Of a stretch of DNA of 64,000 nt, positions 48,431 through 59,260 are shown piece after piece. The position numbers were made by a program, and so were the translations under genes. Source of the stretch: an uncultured Luminiphilus sp. (GTDB taxonomy: Bacteria; Pseudomonadota; Gammaproteobacteria; Pseudomonadales; Halieaceae); the NCBI GenBank assembly GCA_943840615.1, contig CALSVI010000005.1, positions 124,001 to 188,000 of the forward strand, written 5' to 3'. The notes beneath the pieces are model-generated. The model did no database searches, was not told the origin of the DNA, and saw only the letters and a program-made list of their open reading frames with translations. Position 1 is the first letter of the stretch, and every line of letters begins with the position of its first letter.

Positions 48431-49512
48431 TCGTCAGCCATTGCGGCAAGAAGATCCGCCTGATGCTCCTGCCTTAACGGGAGAATCAACGGATCGAGAT
48501 CACCGCTCACCACTTCGTCTAACTTATAAAGCGTCAAATTAATCCGGTGGTCTGTGATACGCCCCTGCGGAAAGTTATAGGTGCGAATGCGCTCCGAGCG
48601 ATCGCCCGACCCCACCAAAGAGCGACGCTCCGACGCCTGCGACGCCCTTTGGCTGTCCTGCTCGGCAGACAGCAATTTTGCCTGAAGAAGTGACATAGCC
48701 CGAGCACGATTCTTATGTTGCGAGCGCTCGTCCTGACACTCGACAACGATGCCTGTTGGTAAATGGGTCAGCCGTACCGCCGAGTCCGTTGTATTGACGT
48801 GCTGGCCACCGGCACCCGATGATCGAAAGGTATCAACCCGCAAGTCCTCCTTGCGGATCTCAATCTCGTTAACTTCCTCAGTTTCCGGCAACACGGCTAC
48901 CGTGCAGGCCGAGGTATGGATTCTCCCCTGAGATTCGGTCTCGGGCACACGCTGGACGCGATGAGCCCCCGATTCAAACTTAAGGTGGCTATAGACATCC
49001 TGACCGACAACCCGGCTAATCAGCTCTTTAAATCCGCCGTGCTCACCCGGACGCTCGGACAGGATCTCCACCGACCACCCTTTTTGCTCCGCGTAACGGT
49101 GATACATTCTGAACAGGTCGCCAGAGAAAATGGCGGCCTCGTCACCCCCGGTACCCGCCCTAATTTCCAGAAAAACGTTATTGCCGTCACTCGGGTCGCG
49201 AGGCAACAGCAAGACTTGCAGCGACGACGCGATTGCCTCCAGCGCTTGCTCGGCCTCGGTCGCCTCTTCAGACGCGAGCGCTCTCATGTCTGTATCAGGG
49301 TCCTCAAGCATCTGCCTCGCATCTTCCAGGGTCACGTGAAGCTGTTGCCAACGCCGGTACTGAATCACCACCTCGTTGAGATGTGCAAACTCCATAGACA
49401 GGTCTCTGAAGCGATTTTGATCGCGGATCACCTCAGCATCGCCAAGCAGGGCCTCGACCTCCTGATGGCGGTCCGCCAATGCTTCAATCTTGGAAAGAAG
49501 GGATGCTTTCAC
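48427..49512 (-). CDS. prfA: Peptide chain release factor 1
   Basis: Recognises UAA and UAG stop codons. It has 361 aa with GAGGQHVN (the catalytic GGQ, about residue 235), and the domain 2 region carrying the anticodon-like tripeptide (PETESQGR followed by HTSACTVAV). [15 protein letters not shown] is conserved. It follows hemA by 21 bp. Confidence 0.98.
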   Translation of the reverse strand: MKASLLSKIEALADRHQEVEALLGDAEVIRDQNRFRDLSMEFAHLNEVVIQYRRWQQLHVTLEDARQMLEDPDTDMRALASEEATEAEQALEAIASSLQVLLLPRDPSDGNNVFLEIRAGTGGDEAAIFSGDLFRMYHRYAEQKGWSVEILSERPGEHGGFKELISRVVGQDVYSHLKFESGAHRVQRVPETESQGRIHTSACTVAVLPETEEVNEIEIRKEDLRVDTFRSSGAGGQHVNTTDSAVRLTHLPTGIVVECQDERSQHKNRARAMSLLQAKLLSAEQDSQRASQASERRSLVGSGDRSERIRTYNFPQGRITDHRINLTLYKLDEVVSGDLDPLILPLRQEHQADLLAAMADE

Positions 49513-49533
49513 TGTCAGGACACCAAAGAGCGC

Positions 49534-50844
49534 TTATTGAAGGGTCGCGCCCTCGTCCCGCTCGTCGTCAATATCTGGTAATCCCAGTATGGCGGCCAGC
49601 TTGGAGACATCCCGCTTACCGCCTTCTTTGGCGAGTTGACGGAGCCCGGCAGTGGGTGCGTGAATGAGTTTATTGGTCAGGTCGCGGGCCAGACGACCAA
49701 CGACTTCCTCAGGAGCAGTGCCTTTTTCCAGCATCTTGAGTGCTTTGTCGAGTTCAGCCTGCTGCAGCGCCAGCGCCGAGTCGCGGTAGGTTTTGACAAC
49801 ATCTGAGGACTGTCGCTCCAACAGCCCGTCTTTAAGGGCCTCGATACCCGAGACAACGATCTCATCCGCTTTGCTGGCCTCGGACGCGCGCAGCCGCAGG
49901 TTCTCCTCAATCACTTCCCGCATATCATCAACGGTATAGAGGTAAATATCGGGGATCTCCGAGACTTGGGGCTCAATATCCCGGGGCACAGCGAGATCAA
50001 TCATGAGTACAGGCCGCCAGCGACGCGCCTTCACCGCCTCCTCTGCCGCCCCTTTCCCCAGAATCGGCAGCTGACTCCCCGTGGAGCTAATCACGATGTC
50101 GGCATCCGGGAGGCGCTGCGTCACGTCAGCCAGCAGGATGGCTTCTGCATCAAATTGCGAGGCAAGCTGCTCGGCACGCTCAAGGGTTCGGTTGGCAATA
50201 ATCAGCTTCCCTAGTCCCGCGTCCCGCAGATGCCGAGCGACCAACTCAATGGTTTCGCCCGCTCCCAGCAACAGGGCCGTGCTGCGCTCCATATCACTGA
50301 AAATCTGGCGCGCCAGATCAACCGCCGCATAAGCCACCGAGACCGGATTTTCACCAATCGCTGTGTCAGTGCGCACTTTTTTGGCGATTCTGAACGCCTC
50401 TGGGAAAATCATATTCAGATGAAACCCGACAGCACCGGCTTCCTGCGCCACGGCGAACGCTGACTTCATCTGGCCAAAGATCTGGGGCTCCCCGAGTACC
50501 ATTGAATTCAGGCCTGCAGCGACCCTCACCAAATGGGAAGCCGCCGCTACGCCATGATTGCGGTAGACGGACGGTAGTAACTGATTCACATCGATACCAT
50601 GATGTGAAGCGAGCCAGTGGGACAGCTGATCGCTGACGACCACGCCATCCACATCCTCAGGTAGCACGCCATAGAGCTCTGTTCTGTTGCAGGTGGACAA
50701 GATCACCGATTCACTGACCTGAGTGTCTCGAATCAGCGCGCTCAACGACTCGTGAACTTTTTCCGGCGCAAAAGCGATCTGCTCGCGCAACTCTACAGAT
50801 GCCGAGTCATGATTCACTCCCACTACCACCAGCTTGTTCAACAT
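49534..50844 (-). CDS. hemA: Glutamyl-tRNA reductase
   Basis: First enzyme of C5 tetrapyrrole synthesis. It has 436 aa: VVGVNHDSASVELREQIAF, the nucleophile Cys in LSTCNRTELYGV (about residue 50), GEPQIFGQMKSAFAVAQEAG and the NADPH domain (LLGAGETIELVARHL). The ATG at 50844 fits the family start; longer in-frame readings run into the divergent TPR gene. A 14-residue Asp/Glu-rich C-terminal end (PDIDDERDEGATLQ) is present. Confidence 0.97.
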   Translation of the reverse strand: MLNKLVVVGVNHDSASVELREQIAFAPEKVHESLSALIRDTQVSESVILSTCNRTELYGVLPEDVDGVVVSDQLSHWLASHHGIDVNQLLPSVYRNHGVAAASHLVRVAAGLNSMVLGEPQIFGQMKSAFAVAQEAGAVGFHLNMIFPEAFRIAKKVRTDTAIGENPVSVAYAAVDLARQIFSDMERSTALLLGAGETIELVARHLRDAGLGKLIIANRTLERAEQLASQFDAEAILLADVTQRLPDADIVISSTGSQLPILGKGAAEEAVKARRWRPVLMIDLAVPRDIEPQVSEIPDIYLYTVDDMREVIEENLRLRASEASKADEIVVSGIEALKDGLLERQSSDVVKTYRDSALALQQAELDKALKMLEKGTAPEEVVGRLARDLTNKLIHAPTAGLRQLAKEGGKRDVSKLAAILGLPDIDDERDEGATLQ

Positions 50845-50950
50845 GAGCCTGGTCGATACCCTCACCAGTCGTCGCAACTTGCTATCATAGCATTTACTGC
50901 TCACTAACTTGCTGCGGGAGCTGAGGCTCTTTGTGGCACTATGCTTGACC

Positions 50951-52673
50951 ATGAATGGCTTCCAAACTACCGCTATTGCCCTCACTTTTGCCCTGACGGG
51001 TTGTGCAGCCGTCACGCCCGATCCGATGGTGGTGGACGCGGTTGCACCTGCCGTCTCGCGGATGTGGCCGACGTCAGCGCGAGCCCGCAGAGATCGCCGA
51101 TTCCGACCGCGAGCTTGCTGCCGCTTTTGCAGGCGGAGTTTGCCTTGCGTCTTAGGGATTTTGATCAAGGACTCGCCTTGTTGACAGAACAGGCGATGAC
51201 GCTACCGATCCAGCGCTGGCGCGCCGCGCACTGCGGCTAGCGGAATTCGTCAACGACAATAGTCGGGCCTCAATGATGGCCGTTCGGCTAGTAGAACTGG
51301 ACCCCAAAGACGGCGCGGCGGCTGCCGCGGCCTCAGGCTGGCTGGCCAGAACCGGCCGCCCGGTAGAGTCCTTATATTACGCTGGCCTGGCCTATGAATT
51401 GGGGAGTCCGTTAACGTTGCCACCAATCTCGGTAGTTACGAGCAACTCGACGGTGAGCGCAGGGTGCAGTTGCCGAGGCCATTCGTGCGCTGGCCACACG
51501 CTGGCCCGAGGATGACCAGATCGCCATTGCAGCGAGCTTGTTGGCACGATTAGAGAAAGACTGGAAACTCTCGGAATCATTGATTCGCCCCGTGCTGGAG
51601 CGCTCCCCTGAGGACATCAGGGCGGTCATGCTTTGGACCCAGCTGATGATTGATCAGTCGTCAGAATCGCCGTTTATCCTGCTTGCAAAGACCGTCGCTG
51701 CCTACCCGGACAATCAGGAATTGCGCCTGCAATATGCTCGACTGCTGGGGTCCGAGGGCGATTACGCCAGCGCACAAACGCAGTTTTCGATTCTACTCGA
51801 ACGCGACCCCGATAACGCAGAGTTGCTCTCTACTGCCGCGCTTCTCGATTTTGAGTTGAAATATTTTGACGCCGCCCTGCAAAAGTTTCGGCATTGATCA
51901 CCCTTGAGGCCCGCCTCGATGAAGCGCATTACTACATCGGCCGGATCGAAATGGGGCGCGACCGCTACCCGGAGGCGATTGAAGCCTTCGCAGCGGTAGG
52001 CCCCTCGCGTGAATTTCGTGATGCCAAAGCGCAGGCGTCTCAGTTGCTTATCGAGACAGCATTCGCCAGTGACATCAGAGCCTTTTTTGACACACAGCGA
52101 CGCGCCTACCCCAGTGCGGCAGAGCAACTCTTTTTACTCGAGGCCGATTCCCTGCGTGACTGGACGGGAGAATCACTGAAGGCTTATGACCGTGGGTTAA
52201 CCGCCTTCCCGCAGTCGTTTTCTCTGCTCTACGGGCGCGCCATGGTGCATGAATCGGAGGGTGAACTGGGTGCCATGGAAAATGATCTGCGCAGCATTCT
52301 CGTGCAAGATCCGAATCATGCCGCAACCCTGAATGCGCTGGGATATACGCTAACCAACCACACCCAGCGCTATGAAGAAGCCGCCGATTTGATTGAGCGA
52401 GCGCTCTCTCTTTCACCTGGCGATCCTGCAATTCTCGATAGTTTGGGTTGGGTTTATTACAAGCTAGGCCAATACAACCAATCTGAAGTACTGCTCCGCC
52501 AAGCACACAATGCCTTCCCTGACCCAGAAGTCGCCGCACATTTGGGAGAGGTGCTTTGGATGCAGGGAAGGCAGGTAGAAGCGCGGGATATCTGGCGCGA
52601 TGGGCTGACCCGGGTGCCGGATCACCCTATTATTCTGGAGGCTGCAGAACGGTTAGGCGCTGACCTTCTGTGA
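50951..52673 (+). pseudogene. TPR-repeat lipoprotein (PA4667-like) with five -1 frameshifts
   Basis: Positional counterpart of the Pseudomonas TPR gene between hemA and lolB. Joined, it encodes about 575 aa: a signal peptide with lipobox-like FALTGC (Cys about residue 18), then tetratricopeptide repeats, clearest near the end (DPNHAATLNALGYTLTN, PGDPAILDSLGWVYYKLGQ). Five single-base losses lie near 51050-51055, 51202-51204, 51400-51405, 51470-51472 and 51885-51890; each segment between keeps good coding sense and no in-frame stop. 1723 nt plus five makes 576 codons. It starts a cluster with lolB and ispE; the lolB GTG overlaps its stop by 4 nt. Whether it is truly broken or a consensus error cannot be told here. 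Confidence 0.82.
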
Positions 52674-53248
52674 GCTGTCTTTCGCGCCACCGGCGTCGCA
52701 AATACCCTCTTCTTGCTTGCTGCGCGCTAGTTGCCACGCTAGTGCTGGCATCAGCATGTTCGACCGTGGGCACGAACAGCGCGGATATCAAGCCAGCAGC
52801 ACCCGCAGTGCCCACTGACCTGCCTCGCTGGAGCGCGAAGGGAAAAGTGTCTTTCGCTCTCAAAGAGGAAACGGAAACCGCACGGTTTCAATGGCGCCGC
52901 ACTGACTCAGAGACCGATGCCATCACCTTATCTGGCCCCTTTTCGCTCAGGAACCAAATCATTGAGCGCAGCGATGACACCGTTTTGTGGCGGGACGGTG
53001 AGCAGGTTCAGCTGCTGTCGCAACTCACCCCGGATTCACCGGTCACCGCCGCGCTGGTGTCCTTACCCCACAAATCCATGGGCAGCTGGCTCCTTGGCGC
53101 GAGTGCGGACGAGCAGGATTGGCAGGTCGACGTCACTGCCTGGCAAGCCGCCCCTCCCTGGAGCGCGCCCGCAAAGGTTACAATTCGGGGCGCCGGCATG
53201 GAAATCAAGGTCATTATCTCGCAATGGGAATTCAGCCCGCTACCGTGA
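52670..53248 (+). CDS. lolB: Outer-membrane lipoprotein receptor LolB
   Basis: Receives lipoproteins from LolA and inserts them into the outer membrane. It has 192 aa: signal peptide and lipobox VLASAC (Cys about residue 30), then LPRWSAKGKVSFALKEETE, FQWRRTDSETDAITLSGP and WLLGA. The GTG start overlaps the TPR gene by 4 nt. LolB is essential in most gammaproteobacteria; the gene is intact. Confidence 0.92.
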   Translation: MSCLSRHRRRKYPLLACCALVATLVLASACSTVGTNSADIKPAAPAVPTDLPRWSAKGKVSFALKEETETARFQWRRTDSETDAITLSGPFSLRNQIIERSDDTVLWRDGEQVQLLSQLTPDSPVTAALVSLPHKSMGSWLLGASADEQDWQVDVTAWQAAPPWSAPAKVTIRGAGMEIKVIISQWEFSPLP

Positions 53249-54075
53249 CAACGATTGAGGCCCGCTCTCCAGCCAAGCTCAACTTATTTCTTCACGTGAC
53301 GGGTCGGCGCCCCGATGGCTACCACTCTCTTCAGACGGTCTTTCAATTACTCAGTTGGGGCGACGACATGCGCTTTGAGGCCCGCGAAGCGCCTGGCATC
53401 ACGCTTTCGGGCGATACAGACGATATTGCGCCTGAAAATAACCTCATCCTCAAAGCCGCTAACGCCCTCGGTAGACCCGAGCGCGGCGCCCACATCCACA
53501 TCCGCAAGCGCATTCCGCGGGGTGGTGGTTTAGGCGGCGGGAGCTCCAATGCCGCCACCACATTGTTGGCCCTCAATCGGTTGTGGCAGCTCAAGCTAGA
53601 GCAACATGCGCTGCGGCAACTGGCAGCGCCGCTTGGAGCAGATGTCCCCGTTTTTGTCTCGGGACACAGTGCCTGGGCGGAGGGCACTGGAGAGATACTG
53701 TCACCCATCGCCCTACCCAAGCGCTGGTATGTCATCGCACAACCGGCTTGCGAGGTGAGTACTGCCGAAATCTTCGCCCATCCTGAATTGACACGCCACA
53801 CCGCGCCCATTACAGTGCAGGCCTTTTTTTCAGGGGCCGGACACAACGATTTGCAACCCGTTGTATTGTCGCGGTACCCCGAAGTCCAGCGGGCGTGGGA
53901 ATGGCTCAATCAGCACTCCCCAACAGCAAGAATGACCGGCAGTGGCGCATGCCTTTTTGCCGCTCTGGAAACAGAGGAAGCGGCGCGCCGCATTGCTGTG
54001 GAGGCTCCCACCGGGTTAGAAGTAGCGGTAGCTGAGGGTTTGGACCGACTTCCCGAGATGCGGGAAGTCACTTAA
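53245..54075 (+). CDS. ispE: 4-diphosphocytidyl-2-C-methyl-D-erythritol kinase
   Basis: GHMP kinase of the MEP isoprenoid pathway. It has 276 aa: SPAKLNLFLHVTGRRPDGYH, the ATP loop PRGGGLGGGSSNAATTL (about 93-109) and ARMTGSGACLFA. I chose the GTG at 53245, which overlaps the lolB stop by 4 nt; an ATG seven codons earlier is possible. Order ispE - tRNA-Gln - prs equals Pseudomonas. Confidence 0.96.
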   Translation: MTTIEARSPAKLNLFLHVTGRRPDGYHSLQTVFQLLSWGDDMRFEAREAPGITLSGDTDDIAPENNLILKAANALGRPERGAHIHIRKRIPRGGGLGGGSSNAATTLLALNRLWQLKLEQHALRQLAAPLGADVPVFVSGHSAWAEGTGEILSPIALPKRWYVIAQPACEVSTAEIFAHPELTRHTAPITVQAFFSGAGHNDLQPVVLSRYPEVQRAWEWLNQHSPTARMTGSGACLFAALETEEAARRIAVEAPTGLEVAVAEGLDRLPEMREVT

Positions 54076-54084
54076 AAGTTGTGT

Positions 54085-54159
54085 TGGGGCGTCGCCAAGT
54101 GGCAAGGCAGCGGGTTTTGATCCCGCCATTCGGAGGTTCGAATCCTCCCGCCCCAGCCA
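54085..54159 (+). tRNA. tRNA-Gln (anticodon TTG)
   Basis: A 75-nt cloverleaf with acceptor TGGGGCG/CGCCCCA, D arm GCCAAGTGGCAAGGC, anticodon loop TTTTGAT (anticodon TTG), T arm GGAGGTTCGAATCCTCC and an encoded CCA. It lies between ispE and prs, 24 nt before prs. Confidence 0.98.
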
Positions 54160-54183
54160 TTTTTCATTGCGAGAGGTAAACCG

Positions 54184-55137
54184 ATGTCATCGAAAATGAT
54201 GGTGTTTACAGGAAATGCCAACCCTGCGCTCGGTCGCAAGGTTGCTGACCGGCTGTACCTCGCGATGGGGTCTGCTGCTGTCAGTAAGTTTTCCGACGGC
54301 GAAATTACGGTTGAGCTCAATGAAAATGTGCGCGGTAAAGATGTTTTTGTACTGCAAAGCACCTGCCATCCCACCAACGACAATATTATCGAGCTATTGC
54401 TGATTATCGACGCCCTGCGTCGCGCTTCGGCAGGCCGGATTACCGCGGTAGTGCCCTACTTTGGTTACGCCCGGCAGGACCGGCGGGTGCGCTCCGCGAG
54501 GGTGCCCATCTCGGCTAAAGTTGTCGCTGACACCATGGTGGGTGTTGGTGTAGACCGCGTGCTCACCGTCGACCTGCACGCCGAGCAGATTCAGGGCTTT
54601 TTTACCGTACCGGTCGACAATGTATACGCATCTTCCATTCTTAACGCCGACATTGTGCGCTGCGCCTACGAAAATCTGATTGTAGTATCGCCCGATATCG
54701 GCGGCGTAGTAAGGGCTCGAGCCATTGCCAAGCAACTGGACGACGCGGACCTGGCCATTATCGACAAACGCCGCCCACGCGCTAACGAAGCCGAGGTCAT
54801 GAACCTGATTGGCGATGTAGAGGGTCGAACAGCGATTTTGGTGGATGATATGGTCGACACGGCGGGCACGCTGTGTACCGCCGCCAACGCCCTTAAAGAG
54901 CGGGGCGCACTGAAAGTGGTTTCCTATTGCACCCATGCAGTGCTGTCCGGCGGGGCTTTGGAGAATCTCGAGCGTTCTCAACTCGATGAACTGGTAGTGA
55001 CCGACACTATTCCGCTCTCTGACGAAGCGCTGGCGGTGGGCAAGATCCGCCAGCTCACCATTGCCGACCTGCTAGCGGAATCTATTCGGCGGGTTAGCAA
55101 CGAAGAATCTATAAGCGCACTGTTTGATCTTTCTTAA
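54184..55137 (+). CDS. prs: Ribose-phosphate pyrophosphokinase
   Basis: Makes PRPP from ribose 5-phosphate and ATP for nucleotide, histidine and tryptophan synthesis. It has 317 aa: [16 protein letters not shown], the flexible loop [20 protein letters not shown] and the PRPP loop [12 protein letters not shown]. It follows tRNA-Gln closely and may share its transcript. Confidence 0.98.
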   Translation: MSSKMMVFTGNANPALGRKVADRLYLAMGSAAVSKFSDGEITVELNENVRGKDVFVLQSTCHPTNDNIIELLLIIDALRRASAGRITAVVPYFGYARQDRRVRSARVPISAKVVADTMVGVGVDRVLTVDLHAEQIQGFFTVPVDNVYASSILNADIVRCAYENLIVVSPDIGGVVRARAIAKQLDDADLAIIDKRRPRANEAEVMNLIGDVEGRTAILVDDMVDTAGTLCTAANALKERGALKVVSYCTHAVLSGGALENLERSQLDELVVTDTIPLSDEALAVGKIRQLTIADLLAESIRRVSNEESISALFDLS

Positions 55138-55204
55138 ACAGTGTTTTACTCACTCACCACCGCGTCGGTCGCAGACAAAGTGGTGTTAACAAGGGAGCCA
55201 GACC

Positions 55205-55912
55205 ATGTCTGAATCTTTTACTGTAGTTGCAGAGGCGCGAGCCGACGCGGGGAAAGGTGCGAGCCGCCGCCTACGTCGCCTCGAGGGGAAAATTCCCGCC
55301 ATCATTTACGGGGCAGAAAAACCCGCCCAAAGCCTGACACTGATCCGCAAAGACTTTGAGCACATGCTGGAAAATGAAGCGTGCTTCAGTTCGATCCTTG
55401 AGGTGCAGGTTGGTGGTGAATCGCAAAACGCGATCATTAAGGATATCCAGCGTCATCCCGCGAAAGGCTTCCCGATGCACGCAGATTTTCTCCGCGTGCG
55501 AATGGATCAGGCCATCAAGGTTAACGTGCCACTCCACTTCCTCAACGAAGAGCAGTGTGCCGGCGTGAAGCTCGAAGGCGGCATGATTCAGAAGCAGGCC
55601 ACCGATATCGAAATCCAATGTCTTCCCAAGGATCTACCTGAGTTCCTCGAGGTCGATATGCTCGAGGTCGAACTGGGCCAAATCGTGCATCTGACCGACA
55701 TTACCCTGCCCGAGGGCGTGATCTCCACTGCTTTGGAATTGGGTGAAGACCACGACCTAGCCATCGCGTCCGTAGTCGCGCCTAGAGGCGTGAAAGAGGA
55801 AGAGGAAGAACTCGACGGAGCGGTTGACGGTGAAGGCGAGGGCGACGGTGATTCCGGGTCTGATGCCGAAGCATCGGCGTCTGACGATGCCGGAGACGGC
55901 GGCGAGGACTGA
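55205..55912 (+). CDS. rplY: 50S ribosomal protein L25 (Ctc form)
   Basis: Binds 5S rRNA; this is the long form with the TL5/CTC C-terminal domain. It has 235 aa: ADAGKGASRRLRRLEGKIPAIIYG (5S-binding part), ADFLRVRMDQAIKVNVPLHF, and a tail from about residue 198 made almost only of Glu, Asp, Gly, Ser and Ala. The tail is much more acidic than the rest and is probably disordered. Confidence 0.96.
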   Translation: MSESFTVVAEARADAGKGASRRLRRLEGKIPAIIYGAEKPAQSLTLIRKDFEHMLENEACFSSILEVQVGGESQNAIIKDIQRHPAKGFPMHADFLRVRMDQAIKVNVPLHFLNEEQCAGVKLEGGMIQKQATDIEIQCLPKDLPEFLEVDMLEVELGQIVHLTDITLPEGVISTALELGEDHDLAIASVVAPRGVKEEEEELDGAVDGEGEGDGDSGSDAEASASDDAGDGGED

Positions 55913-55919
55913 TTAGCTC

Positions 55920-56528
55920 GTGTCTGCCATCCGGCTTATCGTCGGTCTCGGCAATCCCGGCGCACAATATGAAGGCACTCGGCATAACGCCGGTGCCTTT
56001 TTTGTGCGTCGCCTTGCCGCGCAATATGACCTCAGCCTTGCGACTGATCGCAACGCACTGGGGGAGTCCGCTCGGGGAAATATCGCCGGCCATGACTTAC
56101 GGCTGCTAATTCCTGAGACCTTCATGAACGAGAGCGGCCGTTCGGTCGCAGCGATGGCGCGTTATTACCGGATCGATGCAGAGGCGATATTGATTGCCCA
56201 CGATGAGCTAGACGTGCCACCGGGTGAAGCGCGCTTCAAATGCGGTGGCGGTCATGGTGGTCACAACGGGCTGCGGGATATCATCCCGGCGCTCGGTGGC
56301 CAGCGAGCGTTTTGGAGACTGCGACTGGGTATCGGTCACCCCGGCTCAGCTAAGCAAGTGTCATCGTGGGTTCTGAGCAAAGCCTCTGCAGATGATCAAA
56401 CGGCCATTGAAGCGAGCACGGCATCGGCGCTGGCTGCCCTACCCTTGTTACTCGATGGTGACGACATCAAAGCTATGACAGCACTGCATAGCGAAAGCCA
56501 TCAACCTGCCCGACCCAGCGAGGACTAA
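55920..56528 (+). CDS. pth: Peptidyl-tRNA hydrolase
   Basis: Recycles peptidyl-tRNAs that drop off the ribosome. It has 202 aa: [20 protein letters not shown] with the catalytic His in TRHNAG (about residue 22), FMNESGRSV, and the Asp in [20 protein letters not shown]. The GTG start at 55920 follows rplY by 7 bp. Confidence 0.97.
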   Translation: MSAIRLIVGLGNPGAQYEGTRHNAGAFFVRRLAAQYDLSLATDRNALGESARGNIAGHDLRLLIPETFMNESGRSVAAMARYYRIDAEAILIAHDELDVPPGEARFKCGGGHGGHNGLRDIIPALGGQRAFWRLRLGIGHPGSAKQVSSWVLSKASADDQTAIEASTASALAALPLLLDGDDIKAMTALHSESHQPARPSED

Positions 56529-56532
56529 AACT

Positions 56533-57627
56533 ATGGGAATCCAGTGTGGCATCGTCGGTTTGCCTAATGTCGGTAAATCTACGCTGTTCAATGCCCTGAC
56601 TCAGGCAGGCATCGACGCGGAGAATTTTCCTTTCTGCACCATCGAGCCCAACACCGGAGTGGTCGCCGTACCTGATCCGCGACAGGGACAAATTAGCGCT
56701 CTGGTGAGCCCCGAACGGACTATCCCTGCGACAATGGAATTCGTGGACATAGCGGGTTTGGTTGCAGGCGCCTCGAAGGGCGAGGGACTGGGCAACCAGT
56801 TTTTGGCCAATATCCGTGAAACGGATGCCATTGCCCACGTCGTTCGTTGCTTTGAAGATCCCAACGTCATTCATGTGTCGAATCAGATCGACCCGCTCTC
56901 TGATATTGAGACGATCAATACCGAGCTGGCACTGGCTGACCTCGAATCCTGTGAAAAACAGCTTGCCAAGGTTGTGCGGACGGCAAAGAGTGGAGACAAG
57001 GAAGCCGTCGCACTGAAGGCGCTCCTTGAGGACAAACTACTGCCGCAACTCAACGAGGCCCAGCCGATCCGAGCGCTGAAGCTGGATGCCAATGATTGGG
57101 CACGTGTTAACGCGCTGCATCTTCTGACCACTAAACCCACGATGTATATCGCCAATGTCGCCGAGGATGGCTTTGAAAATAATCCGCACCTCGATGCGGT
57201 GCTGACCTATGCCTCCGACGAACGCGCCGGGGTGGTCGTGATCTGCAATAAGCTGGAGTCAGAAATCATCGAGCTGGAGGAAGAAGAAAAAATAGAATTC
57301 CTCGCCGAGATGGGCATGGAAGAGCCCGGCCTCAATCGCGTTATCCGTGCGGGCTATGACTTACTCAACCTGCAGACCTATTTTACGGCCGGACCAAAAG
57401 AGGTTCGGGCGTGGACGGTTCGCGTGGGCGCCACCGCGCCAGAGGCCGCTGCGGTCATCCATACCGATTTCCAAAAAGGCTTTATCCGGGCCGAAGTCAT
57501 TGCATTTGATGACTACGTGGCTCATCGCGGCGAGCAAGGCGCGAAAGATGCGGGCAGGTGGCGGCTGGAAGGCAAGGACTACGTGGTGGCGGACGGCGAC
57601 GTCATTCACTTCCGCTTCAATGTCTAA
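56533..57627 (+). CDS. ychF: Ribosome-binding ATPase YchF
   Basis: Obg-family P-loop ATPase that binds ribosomes and modulates stress responses. It has 364 aa: Walker [15 protein letters not shown] (about 9-22), the G2/G3 region [20 protein letters not shown], and the C-terminal TGS domain ([28 protein letters not shown]). The NxxE-type specificity motif reads CNKLE. Confidence 0.97.
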   Translation: MGIQCGIVGLPNVGKSTLFNALTQAGIDAENFPFCTIEPNTGVVAVPDPRQGQISALVSPERTIPATMEFVDIAGLVAGASKGEGLGNQFLANIRETDAIAHVVRCFEDPNVIHVSNQIDPLSDIETINTELALADLESCEKQLAKVVRTAKSGDKEAVALKALLEDKLLPQLNEAQPIRALKLDANDWARVNALHLLTTKPTMYIANVAEDGFENNPHLDAVLTYASDERAGVVVICNKLESEIIELEEEEKIEFLAEMGMEEPGLNRVIRAGYDLLNLQTYFTAGPKEVRAWTVRVGATAPEAAAVIHTDFQKGFIRAEVIAFDDYVAHRGEQGAKDAGRWRLEGKDYVVADGDVIHFRFNV

Positions 57628-57630
57628 GCA

Positions 57631-59151
57631 CTAACCACAGGTCAATGCGCCGGTAATGGCGGCGCGCGTCTCTTCAGGCTGGATCACTGCGTCGATCTCC
57701 AAATAACTCGCCGCCTCGGTCGCGCGCCCCTTGTGATACATGTCGGCCAACAGTGATTCGAACAATGCCTGCCGAGCCGTTTCATCTGGCGCCTCAGCGA
57801 GCTCCTGGCGGAATCCAAGCTGTACCGCACCCTCGAGCCCCATCGCGCCAAACTCGCCCTGCGGCCAGCTCACCGCATAGCGGGGCACCTCAAAAGATCC
57901 GCCGGTCATCGCCATAGCACCCAACCCATAAGCGCGGCGCAGAAAGACTGCAACAATCGGCTGCGTGAGCGCAGCACCCGCGATAAAGAGATCCGACATG
58001 AGCCGAGGTGCGCCCTCGGCCTCGCTCTCCGGACCCACCATGAAACCAGGCGTGTCGATAAAAGACACCACTGGCAAACCCCATCGTTCAGCGAGCTGAT
58101 AGAGCGCAGCGGCCTTAGTGGCCGATTCGCCATCAATCGCGCCACCCAAATGACGACAATCGCTCGCCAGCACGGCAACGGCGCGACCTTCAATGCGCGC
58201 GAGGCCGGTCACAATCGCCCTCCCCATATCCGGGCGAGTCTCGATCAAAGAGCCAATATCGAATAAATGGTGGAGAATCTTGCGCGTATCAAAAGCATAG
58301 CGACGATTGGTCGGCATCAACGCGGGCAACTCAGTCTGATCGTATGACTGCCAATCGGATAATGGCCCCTGTACACAGGCCAAAACTCTTTTGGCCATTG
58401 CGGTCGCTTCTGCCTCATCGGCGACCACAATGTCGACAACGCCATTCTTGCGATGCACCGAGACCGGGCCGATATCCTGTGGCTTCCAGCTACCCAAACC
58501 ACCGCCTTCGATCATAGCGGGACCCGCCATGCCAATACAGCTTGCTTCGGTGGCAATACGCAGATCCGCCGCACCAAAAAGCGCTGCATTACCGGCGAAG
58601 CAATAGCCATGATTCACCGCGATGCGCGGCACCTTTCCTGCCAGCGCGGCCCAACGATGGAAGGTGGGGACATTCAATCCTGCCATTGATACGAGTACGT
58701 CGGTGTCACCGGGGCGGCCGCCTCCACCCTCCGTGTACATCACGATCGGCAAACCAACCTCCGCCGCCAAACCCAGCAATCGGTCGATTTTGCGGTGATG
58801 GAAGTAACCCTGAGTGCCCGCCAAGACCGCGTAATCGTTGATAATCAGTGCCGTCTGGCTGTCAGCGCTCGCGAAGAGATCGCCGTTGACAGGGCCAATC
58901 GCCGTAATGACCGCATCAGCGGCCGTCTCGGCGAAGAGCGCGTCACCCTCGCGACGCGTGCGCTGTGCGGCGACCGCCAGCTGACCATACTCAGAGACAG
59001 CGGTTCCGTCGGTCAGATCAGCAAGATTTTCTCTCGCGGTGCGACCTTTTCGGGCACGACGCTTTGCGACAGCCTCGGGTCTAGCCTCGTCAGCGGTTTT
59101 TGCAAGCCTCTCCTGTAACCCCGCATAGGGGTCGATCTTTTCATCACTCAT
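57631..59151 (-). CDS. Acyl-CoA carboxylase-type carboxyltransferase subunit
   Basis: Belongs to the carboxyl transferase (PccB/MccB-like) family, which moves CO2 from biotin to an acyl-CoA. It has 506 aa with N- and C-terminal crotonase-like halves: GTQGYFHHRKIDRLLGLA, MYTEGGGGRPGDTDV, SCIGMAGPAMIEGGGLG, and FIDTPGFMVGPESEAEGAPR, ARRAYGLGAMAMTGG-like segment. No biotin carboxylase or biotin carrier gene is nearby, so substrate and partner are unknown. It is convergent with ychF, 3 bp apart. Confidence 0.85.
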   Translation of the reverse strand: MSDEKIDPYAGLQERLAKTADEARPEAVAKRRARKGRTARENLADLTDGTAVSEYGQLAVAAQRTRREGDALFAETAADAVITAIGPVNGDLFASADSQTALIINDYAVLAGTQGYFHHRKIDRLLGLAAEVGLPIVMYTEGGGGRPGDTDVLVSMAGLNVPTFHRWAALAGKVPRIAVNHGYCFAGNAALFGAADLRIATEASCIGMAGPAMIEGGGLGSWKPQDIGPVSVHRKNGVVDIVVADEAEATAMAKRVLACVQGPLSDWQSYDQTELPALMPTNRRYAFDTRKILHHLFDIGSLIETRPDMGRAIVTGLARIEGRAVAVLASDCRHLGGAIDGESATKAAALYQLAERWGLPVVSFIDTPGFMVGPESEAEGAPRLMSDLFIAGAALTQPIVAVFLRRAYGLGAMAMTGGSFEVPRYAVSWPQGEFGAMGLEGAVQLGFRQELAEAPDETARQALFESLLADMYHKGRATEAASYLEIDAVIQPEETRAAITGALTCG

Positions 59152-59260
59152 AGGGTGGCCTGTCTTGTTAAAACACGTGACTGACGGCAAACGGGCGTAA
59201 GCCAGTTGACTTCAATCGCGTAGTTTTGCAGAATCCCGCGCCTCACGGATTTCCTTTAGT

